The position numbers and the translations under genes were made by a program. A stretch of 34,618 bases of DNA, taken from the NCBI GenBank assembly GCA_947589705.1, contig CANQCO010000011.1, forward strand, positions 1-34,618, in the 5' to 3' direction. Origin of the DNA: Candidatus Gastranaerophilales bacterium. Its GTDB lineage: Bacteria > Cyanobacteriota > Vampirovibrionia > Gastranaerophilales > Gastranaerophilaceae. Below, in pieces: positions 16,088-25,273 of the stretch. Under the pieces are notes generated by a model that was not told the DNA's origin, did no database searches, and saw nothing but the letters and a program-made list of their open reading frames with translations. Position 1 is the stretch's first letter. Every line of letters begins with the position of its first letter.

Positions 16088-18733
16088 ATGGAAATAGGAG
16101 TTTTTTCAGATATTCATTCGGGAATATTACAAAAGAGTGAGAAACCATCAGCTAAAAAAGAGCTGATTCAAAATAATAGTATTAATAAAAAGGAAAAAGT
16201 AAAAAACATATTAAAAGCAGCTGCACCTATTGTAATACCGCTTTTTTCGATTCCTATAACGGCAGCTGTTACTTATAAACTTACAACTAAAAATATGTTA
16301 CTACTTAAATCACAGATAACGTCTTTGTCAGAAAAAGTTAATTCTTTAGAAGCTTTGAATAATCAAAATTCATACAGATTAAGTGAACTACTGAAAAAAA
16401 CATCAATTAAAAATAAAAAAGCAAATGCAAAAATATGGTCTGCATTATTGGCTGTTGCGGGTCTTAGTTCCAGTTATAAAATTGGACAGTCCTCAGAAGA
16501 GATTACTAAAAAAATAAGAGAAAGAATTGACTCTATAGACTCAAGAAGCAATGAAGCGATTTATAATGCAAATGATGCAATCTCAAAATCCGGGAACTCA
16601 CTTTCTTCTAAATATACAGAAAACGATAACGGAATAATCCTGCTAAAAAACTTTGATTCATTAAATAAAAATACGCAAAAATATAATCAAGCTATTTTAG
16701 AAATAAAAAATGCAGGCAGGAAATATCTCTTTGAATCACCGAATGATATTAAAATTGAAAAAGAGAATCCTGTGCTTTGGTCTGTAACATCAGAGTTTGC
16801 TCCGGTAAAAGAGGGAGGGTTAGGCTCTGTACCTGTCGAAATACAAAATAATATTACAAGATTGGGTATTCAAATTCCTACTTTTATTCCCATGTATCAA
16901 CAAAAAGGAATTGCAAATTTCAAGGAGGAAAACGGGAAATATACATATACATATAAAGGCAAGGTCTTTAAATTGGATAAAGTTGCTTCCTTTAAAACAG
17001 ATACCTATCAGGGTAGAAAGTCAAAAACTGAGAATGTTGACTTCTATGTATATAATTCGAAGGATAAGTACGGAAATAATAAACAGTTGATTTTTGTAAA
17101 AAACGATAATTATTTTAACGGAACAATATATGAGACAGGCAATAAGAGTGAAGAAGCCGAAAAATTTGCTTTCTTTTCTAAGGCAGTTTATGATTTTGCA
17201 AAATTAAAAGAAGATATAACAGCTGTTAATAATCTTGTAATCGAAAATGCCGAAGCTTTTAATTCTATAAAAAGTCCCGACGGAATGATATTAAATGACT
17301 GGCAGGCTTCTCCTATTGCTGCTTTAGCAAGATATAAAGCTCCAATGGAAAATGCCTACGGACAATTAAATGATACAGCGGCTGATAAAATAAAAAACAT
17401 GCGAATTATAACAATTGGGCATAACGCTATGTATCAAGGCTCTACCATAAATAACAACAATAATACGCAAAGAAAAGATTCGACTTCAAATATTTTAAAT
17501 ACTTTATTTGATAATTATACATATGATATTGTTCAAAATGCGGATACAGATGCTTCAAAAACAAACCCTGACGATAAAGGATTAAAAAATCTGGATAATG
17601 TATTAATTTTAAATAAAGATAATAGTTGGGAAAATCATACAAACCTGTTAAATATGGGTATAGTTCTAAGTGACTATTTTCATCCTGTTTCACAAAATTA
17701 TGCAGATGAATTAACATCGGGTAAACATCCTGAATTATCAGGTGAACTTGCTTGGGCTTTAACGCAGAAAATGAAAGCAGGTTCTTTAGTTGGTATTATT
17801 AACGGTAACGACTTTAATAATTTATCAATTGAAGCGAAAAAAAATAATATAAAAAATACAACGGGGCTTGATTTTAAAACATACTCCAAAACTTCTGCTT
17901 TATCTGATGTTATCAAATCAAGGCAAGAAAATAAAGTTAATTTCTATAATAATTTTATTCTTCCTTTTTCAAAGAAAAATGATTTATCCGATAAAAGTGA
18001 AGATGTTGAAAATGTAAGAAAATTAACAACAAAATTAGAGTTGGTAGATGAAAAAAATAATACAAAATTGCCTGTTTTAACGGATAAAGAAATAATTGAT
18101 ACACCTATAATAACATCTGTCGGAAGATTAGTTTCTCAAAAAGGAATTAATATAATGACAGAGGCAATTAAGATATTAATGAAAAATTGGGAAAAAGATT
18201 TTCCGAATAAACCAAAACCTATATTTTATTTAGCAGGTCAAGATGGCGAAGGCGGTGCTATCAGAAAATATATAGAAGATTTAAAAAATAATAAATTAAC
18301 AAGCGAAGATTCAAACAGAGTAATATTTGCACATGGTTTTGCACCAATGGCAGCAATGATGTCCGCATCAGACTTTTTCTTGCTTCCATCAATATTTGAA
18401 CCTTGCGGGTTAACTCAAGGAGAATCTTTTGCTGTTGCCACTCCCGTAATAGGAAGCAGTGTAGGTGGGATTGTTGATACTGTTAACAGAAACGGTAAAA
18501 CTAACGGTATTTTAACTGACGCTTCAAAAACATTATCGGCGAAAGGATTCTATGAAGCGATGAAGAAAGGGTTAAAAATATATTTTGACGAACCCGATAA
18601 ATATAATAGAATGGTAAATGACTCGCTTCAAGAAGATTTCAGCTGGATACAAAAAGATAAGAAAGGTCCCGTTTTTGAGTATCTTGATAAACTTGGTTTT
18701 GACATTTCAAAACTTCCTGAAGTATGCTCTTAA
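16088..18733 (+). CDS. GT5 glycogen/starch synthase with membrane and coiled-coil N-terminal extension
   Basis: An 881-residue protein, far longer than the roughly 480 of ordinary GlgA. The GT5 domain starts near residue 226 with VLWSVTSEFAPVKEGGLGSV, the nucleotide-sugar KxGGLG motif. It continues through LNDWQASPIAAL, VGRLVSQKGINI (catalytic Arg/Lys) and FEPCGLTQGESFA (the conserved acidic motif), ending with SVGGIVDTV. The family adds glucose from ADP- or UDP-glucose to alpha-1,4-glucan. The first 225 residues hold a hydrophobic stretch (about 43-62), a leucine-rich coiled coil (about 70-105), a second weak hydrophobic stretch (about 117-135) and another coiled coil. Linkers inside GT5 are also long and Asn/Lys-rich. 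The ATG at 16088 follows AGGA by six bases; the track's TTG at 16082 is less likely. A GH57 branching enzyme lies at the right edge of the window. Confidence 0.83.
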   Translation: MEIGVFSDIHSGILQKSEKPSAKKELIQNNSINKKEKVKNILKAAAPIVIPLFSIPITAAVTYKLTTKNMLLLKSQITSLSEKVNSLEALNNQNSYRLSELLKKTSIKNKKANAKIWSALLAVAGLSSSYKIGQSSEEITKKIRERIDSIDSRSNEAIYNANDAISKSGNSLSSKYTENDNGIILLKNFDSLNKNTQKYNQAILEIKNAGRKYLFESPNDIKIEKENPVLWSVTSEFAPVKEGGLGSVPVEIQNNITRLGIQIPTFIPMYQQKGIANFKEENGKYTYTYKGKVFKLDKVASFKTDTYQGRKSKTENVDFYVYNSKDKYGNNKQLIFVKNDNYFNGTIYETGNKSEEAEKFAFFSKAVYDFAKLKEDITAVNNLVIENAEAFNSIKSPDGMILNDWQASPIAALARYKAPMENAYGQLNDTAADKIKNMRIITIGHNAMYQGSTINNNNNTQRKDSTSNILNTLFDNYTYDIVQNADTDASKTNPDDKGLKNLDNVLILNKDNSWENHTNLLNMGIVLSDYFHPVSQNYADELTSGKHPELSGELAWALTQKMKAGSLVGIINGNDFNNLSIEAKKNNIKNTTGLDFKTYSKTSALSDVIKSRQENKVNFYNNFILPFSKKNDLSDKSEDVENVRKLTTKLELVDEKNNTKLPVLTDKEIIDTPIITSVGRLVSQKGINIMTEAIKILMKNWEKDFPNKPKPIFYLAGQDGEGGAIRKYIEDLKNNKLTSEDSNRVIFAHGFAPMAAMMSASDFFLLPSIFEPCGLTQGESFAVATPVIGSSVGGIVDTVNRNGKTNGILTDASKTLSAKGFYEAMKKGLKIYFDEPDKYNRMVNDSLQEDFSWIQKDKKGPVFEYLDKLGFDISKLPEVCS

Positions 18734-18738
18734 TTAAC

Positions 18739-18767
18739 TTGATAAAACATTTGTTATTTATTATCAT
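18739..18767 (+). promoter_or_regulatory. Promoter of the TPR-glycosyltransferase gene, probably leaderless
   Basis: TTGATA (18739-18744), 17 bases, then TATCAT (18762-18767). The ATG at 18776 follows eight bases later and no Shine-Dalgarno is present, so the transcript would start within a base or two of the start codon. Confidence 0.48.
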
Positions 18768-18775
18768 TTAGTTGT

Positions 18776-20794
18776 ATGAATAATAAATATTACGAGCTGA
18801 TGAATATAGCATTTAAACTTCATTCCCAAAATAAATTGGATGAAGCTGAAAAAATATATAAACAGCTGATTGAAATTTCATCAGATGATGTTAATTTATT
18901 GAATTTATACGGAGTATTATGTCTTTCAAAAGGGAAAACTAAACAGGCAATAGAATTATTATCAAAAGCTGTTATCTTAAAGGAATCTGCATATATCATT
19001 TCAAATCTTGCCAAAGCATATTTATATAATGGTGAAAGCGAAAATGCTGTAAAATTGTTTAATAAAGCTCTGGAATATGAGAAAAATGATGATATTTACT
19101 ATTCCCTCGGGATAGCATATAAAGCTATAGGAAATTTGGATAATGCTATATTAGCTTATAAATCAGCATTAAAAATAAAGCCTGACAAATTTAATTGTGC
19201 TTATAATCTTTTTAATATTTATAAAGATTTTTCAAGAAAAGATGAAGCTGTTGAACTATTAGAAAAATTTCCCGAAAATGAAGAGGCTCAAGTTGCTTTA
19301 TCTTCTTTATATCAAGAAGAAAAAGAATATAAAAAAGCAATAGAAAAATTAGAAAAAGCTGTTTATATTAATAAAAATGAGCCATCATATTACTATAATC
19401 TTGGTGTATTGTATTCTTATATCGAATGTTTTGATAAAGCAAAAAACAACTATATCATGGCTCTAAAATTGAAGTCTGATTATGTTCAGGCGCTTGTTAA
19501 TCTTTGCTCCATATCTAAAAAAGATGATAAAGAAGAAGCACTTAAATATATTTTGAAAGCCTATGAAATATCGCCTAGTGAAGAAAATGTTGTATTAAAT
19601 CTGGCTGAAATATATAAAAAATTAAGACAAAACAGCAAAAGTATAGATATATTAACAGAATTTGTAAAAAATAATAATCATTCATCTGATGCTTATTCTC
19701 TTTTGGCGCAAAATTATATGGATTTAGGAAATTACAAAACGGCTCTAAATTTCTATTTAGAAGCCTTAAAAATAAAACCTTTCGATTTAAATTATATGCA
19801 CGGCAAAGCTATGGCATTAAAATATCTCGGAGATACAAAATCGGCATATGAAATATTAGAATATATTGTAAAAGAAGATCCTAATTTAATTCAAAGTTCA
19901 ATTTCTCTTGGTATGCTTTATTTAGCCGATAAAAATTTTCAAAAAGGAATGCCTTTATATATTAAAAGAAGTATAGATACAAATTTTTCAAAACTTTATA
20001 AAAAAAACATTTGGCAGCAGGGTTGCTCACTTAAAGATAAGACAGTTCTTTTATATTCTGATTGCGGGCTTGGTGATACCATAATGTTTTCAAGATATAT
20101 TCCTTTTTTGCAAAAAATTGCAAAACAAGTAATACTTCAAACCGATAGAGAAATTATAGATATTCTATCTCAATCTTTTAAGGATGTTGATGTTATACCG
20201 AAATACAAAATAAAACAAGACTATGATATTGTAATTCCTTTAATGTCTTTGCCGTTAGCTCTGAATATTGATTTTGATAATATTCCATATTCAAACGGAT
20301 ATTTAAAAGATGAAAGAGAAAAAAGTGAAGCCTATTCCAAACTTGAAATATTTAAAACTTCAAATACCAAAATTGGTATTGTAGTAGAGGGAAACAAGAA
20401 TATTTTAAAAAATAGAGCAATTCCCGTTAAATATATTGAACAGTTAACTAGGAATAATAATTATAAATTTTATTCATTTCAAATGAATGAAACTAAAATA
20501 AAAAATACTCAGCCGTTAAAAGAATATATAAAAAATTATAATGATACAGCTTCACTTCTTAAAAATATAGATATACTGGTTACAATTGATTCATCAATAG
20601 TTCATATTGCAGGTGCCTTAGGAGTCAAAACATTTCTAATGCTTCCAAATGTTGCAGAATGGCGCTGGTTTAAAGATAATAATACAACACCTTGGTATGA
20701 CAGCGTAAAAATATTCAGACAAACCTCAAACTCTGATTGGCAAGAGGTTGTTAATTCAATAAAAGAAGAGCTTGATAATTATGTACATAAATAA
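18776..20794 (+). CDS. TPR protein fused to a GT9-like glycosyltransferase domain
   Basis: Residues about 1-400 are a run of around eleven tetratricopeptide repeats, for example DDIYYSLGIAYKAIGNLDNA and EPSYYYNLGVLYSYIECFDKA, which form a protein-binding superhelix. From about residue 420 the protein changes to a glycosyltransferase-like domain. VLLYSDCGLGDTIMFSRY resembles the glycine-rich N-terminus of GT9 heptosyltransferases. DILVTIDSSIVHIAGALGV resembles their donor-binding site (D-T-x-x-x-H-x-A-x-x-G). TPR plus GT9-like proteins are widespread in bacteria, and the architecture recalls O-linked GlcNAc transferase. No signal peptide is seen, so it should be cytosolic. The acceptor is unknown. 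The rRNA methyltransferase gene overlaps its last 14 bases. Confidence 0.82.
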   Translation: MNNKYYELMNIAFKLHSQNKLDEAEKIYKQLIEISSDDVNLLNLYGVLCLSKGKTKQAIELLSKAVILKESAYIISNLAKAYLYNGESENAVKLFNKALEYEKNDDIYYSLGIAYKAIGNLDNAILAYKSALKIKPDKFNCAYNLFNIYKDFSRKDEAVELLEKFPENEEAQVALSSLYQEEKEYKKAIEKLEKAVYINKNEPSYYYNLGVLYSYIECFDKAKNNYIMALKLKSDYVQALVNLCSISKKDDKEEALKYILKAYEISPSEENVVLNLAEIYKKLRQNSKSIDILTEFVKNNNHSSDAYSLLAQNYMDLGNYKTALNFYLEALKIKPFDLNYMHGKAMALKYLGDTKSAYEILEYIVKEDPNLIQSSISLGMLYLADKNFQKGMPLYIKRSIDTNFSKLYKKNIWQQGCSLKDKTVLLYSDCGLGDTIMFSRYIPFLQKIAKQVILQTDREIIDILSQSFKDVDVIPKYKIKQDYDIVIPLMSLPLALNIDFDNIPYSNGYLKDEREKSEAYSKLEIFKTSNTKIGIVVEGNKNILKNRAIPVKYIEQLTRNNNYKFYSFQMNETKIKNTQPLKEYIKNYNDTASLLKNIDILVTIDSSIVHIAGALGVKTFLMLPNVAEWRWFKDNNTTPWYDSVKIFRQTSNSDWQEVVNSIKEELDNYVHK

Positions 20795-22142
20795 TGAATA
20801 TACCGTAAAAGTTGAAAAAATGATTAATGAAGGTGATGGACTTGCAAGAATTAGTTCATTGCCTGTATTCATTAAAAATGCTTGTAGTGATGATGTTTTA
20901 AAAATTAAAATTATAAAAGAAAATAAGAACTATCTGACAGCAGAAATAAAAGAGATAATTGAGCCGTCTCAATACAGAGTAAAACCTCTATGTCCTTTAA
21001 GCTCGATATGCGGAAGCTGCAGCTGGCAGCATATTAAATATGAAAGACAGTTAATTGAAAAACAGAATATAGTTTTTGAAACAATAAAAAATATTACACA
21101 AAATAATTATATAATTGAAAAAACAATACCTTCTCCTAAAACTACAGAGTACAGATGTAAAGTTCAATATCCTGTCACGGAGAAAAAGTCAGGCAGAATA
21201 GTATCCGGATATTATAAAATTGATTCTCATGAGCTTGTTAATATAAAATACTGCCCAATGCAAAATCCTGTTATAAATGACATAAATGAATTTATTAAAA
21301 CGGAAATTGAGAGATTACATATTTCCGGTTACAAAGAAAAATCACAAACAGGACTTATAAGGCATATTATATACAGGTATTCAAATAATACAAAAGAAAT
21401 TATTATTATTTTTGTAATTAATAGTAATAATATTGATAAAAGATTAAAGATTCTCTCAGAAATATTGTGCAACAAATATGAAGCAATAAAAGGAATTTGC
21501 GTAAACTATAATACGCAAAAAACAAATGTAATAATGGGAAAAATAACTGAAAAAATAATAGGGAATGACTATTATTTTGAAAATTTGTCCGGTATAAAAT
21601 ATAAAGTAAGTGCAAACAGTTTTTTTCAGGTCAATCCTGATTGTGCTCAAATTATATTTAACAAAGTAAAAGATATAGTAGCAGAAAGAGTTAAAACTCC
21701 TACAATTTTAGACGCATATTCGGGAGTGTCCAGTTTTGGGATATGGTTGAGCGACATAGCACACAAAGTTGTTTGTATAGAAGAAGTCAAATCTGCGTCA
21801 AATGACGCAATAGAAAACATTAAAATTAACAACTGTAAGAATGTTGAAATTATAAATGGTGATGCGGCAAAAAGCTTCAATGAATTAATAGCCAAAGGTG
21901 TGAAATTTGATATATCGATTACAGACCCTCCAAGGAAAGGCTGCAGCACTGAATCTCTTAAAAACCTTATAAAACTTACAGATAAATATCTTATATATAT
22001 AAGTTGTAATGTTGCCACATTAGCTAGAGATATGAAATTTCTTATTGAAAATTCATTTATTCCTGAGTATATACAGCCGATTGATATGTTTCCAAACACT
22101 TACCATGTTGAGACAATTGCTGTATTAAAAAACGTTAAATAA
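20781..22142 (+). CDS. rlmD: 23S rRNA (uracil-5-)-methyltransferase, RlmD/RumA type
   Basis: SAM-dependent enzyme methylating C5 of a uridine in 23S rRNA. A TRAM domain fills about residues 1-55 (VEKMINEGDGLARI). An iron-sulfur cluster site is formed by Cys71, Cys77, Cys80 (CPLSSICGSC) and Cys158 (KYCPMQ). The SAM-binding motif is ILDAYSGVSSFGIWL, followed by TDPPRKGC and the catalytic nucleophile Cys409 in ISCNVATLARD. Length (453) and all motifs are complete. The track's TTG start at 20772 is replaced by the ATG at 20781; both lie inside the end of the TPR gene, so translation is probably coupled. RlmD and RlmCD cannot be separated from sequence alone. Confidence 0.9.
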   Translation: MYINNEYTVKVEKMINEGDGLARISSLPVFIKNACSDDVLKIKIIKENKNYLTAEIKEIIEPSQYRVKPLCPLSSICGSCSWQHIKYERQLIEKQNIVFETIKNITQNNYIIEKTIPSPKTTEYRCKVQYPVTEKKSGRIVSGYYKIDSHELVNIKYCPMQNPVINDINEFIKTEIERLHISGYKEKSQTGLIRHIIYRYSNNTKEIIIIFVINSNNIDKRLKILSEILCNKYEAIKGICVNYNTQKTNVIMGKITEKIIGNDYYFENLSGIKYKVSANSFFQVNPDCAQIIFNKVKDIVAERVKTPTILDAYSGVSSFGIWLSDIAHKVVCIEEVKSASNDAIENIKINNCKNVEIINGDAAKSFNELIAKGVKFDISITDPPRKGCSTESLKNLIKLTDKYLIYISCNVATLARDMKFLIENSFIPEYIQPIDMFPNTYHVETIAVLKNVK

Positions 22143-22157
22143 TGTAAAAGTCTTGAA

Positions 22158-22186
22158 TTAAATCACTGCAATATTTGTATTATAAT
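22158..22186 (+). promoter_or_regulatory. Candidate promoter for the TonB_C protein gene
   Basis: A consensus TATAAT (22181-22186) is preceded at 17 bases by a weak TTAAAT (22158-22163). A downstream alternative is TTGTAT (22176-22181) with TATAAA (22200-22205), 18 bases apart. Either gives a short leader containing the AGGA ribosome site. Confidence 0.35.
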
Positions 22187-22223
22187 TGTATGCTTTATAT
22201 ATAAAATAAGTAGGAATATGTGT

Positions 22224-22763
22224 ATGTTAAAAAAAATAATAGTATTGTTTTTCATAATATTAGTATCAAATATGACAGCAAATGCGTCAGAGGATTTTAG
22301 TTTATATATAAAGCAGTTAAAACTGGAGTTGGATAAAGCTTGGAATGCACCTGTTTATAGAGCCAATTATACATCGGATGTATATTTTAAAATTAAGCAG
22401 GACGGAACAATTGAAGATGTAAAACTATATAAGACATCAGGTATCTCTCAGCTTGATAAAAAAGCTGTAGCTGCTATAAAAACATTAAATAAAACAAAAC
22501 CTCTGCCCAGCACATATAGTTCTGACAATATTGAAGTTGTTGCAGGTTTATCGAGTTATATAAGGAAAGATTTAAGAAATCCGAATATAAAAGCTAAAAA
22601 CAGAAATAAAGAACAAATATCTGAATTGCCTATATCTACGAGATTTGTAAAGATAAAAAAAGTAATATATTCTGAAAATTTCAACAGTTCATCGAATTAT
22701 CAGCCTAAAATGAAAGATTTAGTACTAAATATAGACATACAAAGGGCAAAAAACGGTTACTAA
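22224..22763 (+). CDS. Secreted TonB C-terminal-domain protein
   Basis: A 179-residue exported protein. The signal peptide (LKKIIVLFFIILVSNMTANA) is followed directly by a TonB/TolA C-terminal fold. YTSDVYFKIKQDGTIEDVKLYKTSG, then LDKKAVAAIK and a Pro-containing loop, is the usual strand-helix pattern. There is no retained membrane anchor and no proline-rich linker, so it is probably a free periplasmic protein rather than a classical energy transducer. The last 65 residues are basic and unassigned. AGGA at 22212-22215 is best placed for the ATG at 22224; the track ATG at 22218 is only two bases from it. The 3' end overlaps convergent pcrA by four bases. Confidence 0.75.
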   Translation: MLKKIIVLFFIILVSNMTANASEDFSLYIKQLKLELDKAWNAPVYRANYTSDVYFKIKQDGTIEDVKLYKTSGISQLDKKAVAAIKTLNKTKPLPSTYSSDNIEVVAGLSSYIRKDLRNPNIKAKNRNKEQISELPISTRFVKIKKVIYSENFNSSSNYQPKMKDLVLNIDIQRAKNGY

Positions 22764-25195
22764 AATTTCTTTAACTGTGCAAAAGCCGCATCAAGTGCTT
22801 TAATCCCCTGTGTAGAAAAATCTACAATATACATAGAAGATGAACCAATTTCCTTTATTTCAGTAATTTTTCCTATGCCGAATTTTGGGTGAAAAACTCT
22901 GTCACCTGCTTTTAGGTTATCAGAATAATTAATATTTTTGCTAATATCAGAATTTTTTTGTTCTCTGCTTTGTTTTTCAAGAACCAGCTTTTTTATTGGA
23001 TTATCTTCTAAAAGATTTTTTATGCGTTCTTCATCATTGGAAGATTTATGCGGATTTTTTTTAATAACAAAACTTGTATTATGGCTGACTTTTTTTGAAG
23101 GTGCAACAAAATTTTTGCCAAAAGATGAAACGGATTTAATGCTTCCATCAGGATTTTCAGAAATATTACTGCGAGATTTGATTGTATTAACTGCCGTTTT
23201 GAAAGTAAAAGAGTCTGAAGAATTTTCAGATTGACTATAATCTAATAGTTCTTGGGGAATTTCAGTTAAAAATCTGCTTGGATTGTAGTATTTATATTCA
23301 CCCCACATTTTTCTTCTTTTTGCGTAACTTAAGAAAAGATTTTTTTTAGCTCTTGTAATACCGACATACATAAGTCTTCTTTCTTCTTCCATTTCAGAAG
23401 GAGAATCAAGAGAACGGTTATGAGGGAATATTCCTTCTTCAAGCCCTGAGAGAAAAACCGTATCAAATTCAAGACCTTTTGCGCTATGAAGAGTCATTAA
23501 AGTAAGAGATTTAGAGTCATCGGTATAAGAATCAATGTCACTTACCAAAGAAACTTGAGAGAGAAACTCACCCAATATGTCTTCATCTTGCGGAGTAAAT
23601 TCTTTAGCTACGCTTAAAAATTCCTGCAAGTTGTCAATTCTTGATTCAGCCGTTGTTTCATCTTCATTATCCTTTATGTCTTGGATATATTGAGATTTTT
23701 CAAGGATGTAGCCTATAAAAGAAGGTAAATCCATTTTATAGAAGGCACTTTGAAAATCTTTTATAAGTTCATAAAAGCCTTTTAACTTTATTTGAACAGC
23801 AGATGAAAATTCGTCATAATTTTCTATATTAGTTAAGATATTGATAAATTTTGTATCTGAACTGTTTGCAATCTCAAGCAGTTTATCAACAGTAGCAGGG
23901 CCGATAGAGCGCTTTGGAACATTAATTATTCTTTTTAAACTTTGAGAATCAGAAGGGTTATAGATTAGTTTTAAATATGCAATAATGTCTTTTATCTCTT
24001 TACGATCATAAAATTTTAATCCGCCAACAACTTTATAAGGGATATTAGACGCCATACAAGCCTCTTCAATGGCTCTTGATTGAGAGTTAGTTCTGTATAA
24101 AACAGCCATATCAGATAGTGACTCGGTAAGAGAAAGCCGTTTAATTTCTCTAATAAGATTCATAGCTTCATCACCTTCATCATTAGCTTCATAAAGGCTG
24201 ATTTTATTTCCTTTTCCGAGATTAGAATATAAATTTTTGCTTATTCTCTGTTTATTATTGCAGATAACAGTGTTTGCTGCATTAAGGATTGTTTCAACAG
24301 AACGGTAATTTTGTTCGAGTTTTACAAGATGAGTTTTTTTAAAAGTAGATTGAAGATTAAGGATTATTCTATAATCAGCCCCGCGCCAGCTGTAAATTGA
24401 TTGGTCAACATCACCCACAACACAAAGACTTTTTTCTTCGGGAATATCTTCTTCGTCCTTATTATTGGTATATATTGATTGAATTAATTTATACTGGCAT
24501 AAGTTAGTATCTTGAAACTCATCAACAAGAATATGTTTAAATCTGTTAAAATATTTTTCTCTTACAATATTTGAGTTTTCGAGCAATTTTACAGCCAAAA
24601 CAAGCATATCATCAAAATCAAGCGCATTATTATTTTGAAGAAGCTTTTGATATTCCATAAAAATTTGAGCATATTTTTCTGTTCTAAAGTCTCTGGCTTT
24701 AGTTGCGTATGAATATGCGTCAAGCATTTTATTTTTCGCATTTGAAATAATAGTTTTTAGAAGTTTAGGCTGATAAATTTTTTCATCCAAAGAGCAATTT
24801 TTTATAGCTGTTTTTAAAATAGTATTAGAATCTGTATCATCATAAATAACGAATTTATTATCATAAGATTTACCGTTTTCGTCGATATATTCCTGAATAT
24901 CAGTTCTGAGTATTCTTCCTGATATTGAATGGAAAGTACCAATCCACATTTTTTTTGCTTTATCTTCACCAATCATGGAAGAAAGCCTTTGCACCATTTC
25001 TTTTGCAGCCTTATTTGTAAAAGTAACAGCAAGGATTTCATAAGGAGAAACACCGGAATTAACAAGATTAGCGATTCTTGTTGTAAGTACTTTTGTCTTT
25101 CCGCAGCCAGCACCGGCAAGAACAAGGATGGTTCCCTTGTCTTGTAATACTGCTTCTTTTTGTTCTCTGTTTAATCCCTCTAAAATATTTGACAT
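22760..25195 (-). CDS. pcrA: UvrD/PcrA-type DNA helicase
   Basis: Superfamily 1A 3'-5' helicase of 811 residues for repair and clearing proteins from DNA. LNREQKEAV (Q motif) and Walker A AGAGCGKT (residues 27-34) open it. DEFQDTN (motif II), VGDVDQSIYSWRGAD (motif III), NYRS (motif IV), LMTLHSAKGLEFDTVF (motif V) and EEERRLMYVGITRAK (motif VI) follow in order. A linker of about 100 residues leads to a C-terminal Tudor-like domain (GDRVFHPKFGIGKITEI) typical of PcrA/UvrD, used for RNA polymerase contact. The gene is complete. It is divergent from the DprA-like gene and convergent, with overlap, to the TonB_C gene. Confidence 0.94.
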   Translation of the reverse strand: MSNILEGLNREQKEAVLQDKGTILVLAGAGCGKTKVLTTRIANLVNSGVSPYEILAVTFTNKAAKEMVQRLSSMIGEDKAKKMWIGTFHSISGRILRTDIQEYIDENGKSYDNKFVIYDDTDSNTILKTAIKNCSLDEKIYQPKLLKTIISNAKNKMLDAYSYATKARDFRTEKYAQIFMEYQKLLQNNNALDFDDMLVLAVKLLENSNIVREKYFNRFKHILVDEFQDTNLCQYKLIQSIYTNNKDEEDIPEEKSLCVVGDVDQSIYSWRGADYRIILNLQSTFKKTHLVKLEQNYRSVETILNAANTVICNNKQRISKNLYSNLGKGNKISLYEANDEGDEAMNLIREIKRLSLTESLSDMAVLYRTNSQSRAIEEACMASNIPYKVVGGLKFYDRKEIKDIIAYLKLIYNPSDSQSLKRIINVPKRSIGPATVDKLLEIANSSDTKFINILTNIENYDEFSSAVQIKLKGFYELIKDFQSAFYKMDLPSFIGYILEKSQYIQDIKDNEDETTAESRIDNLQEFLSVAKEFTPQDEDILGEFLSQVSLVSDIDSYTDDSKSLTLMTLHSAKGLEFDTVFLSGLEEGIFPHNRSLDSPSEMEEERRLMYVGITRAKKNLFLSYAKRRKMWGEYKYYNPSRFLTEIPQELLDYSQSENSSDSFTFKTAVNTIKSRSNISENPDGSIKSVSSFGKNFVAPSKKVSHNTSFVIKKNPHKSSNDEERIKNLLEDNPIKKLVLEKQSREQKNSDISKNINYSDNLKAGDRVFHPKFGIGKITEIKEIGSSSMYIVDFSTQGIKALDAAFAQLKKF

Positions 25196-25273
25196 GTATC
25201 TTTTATTTTTTTTAATTTGTGCTATTATAAATTATATTATAAAAATATTTATTTAGCTAAATTAGGAAAAAAT

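Noticed and set aside
21647-22099. 150-residue antisense ORF within the rRNA methyltransferase gene
   Set aside because: The opposite strand encodes all catalytic motifs of RlmD; this frame shows no domain and no ribosome site.
22938-23234. 98-residue ORF antisense to pcrA
   Set aside because: It mirrors the low-complexity linker region of PcrA; no start context supports it.
25217-25273. N-terminal extension of the DprA-like track ORF
   Set aside because: It starts at TTG in A/T-rich promoter-like sequence; the ATG at 25274 has AGGA and matches the known cyanobacterial length.
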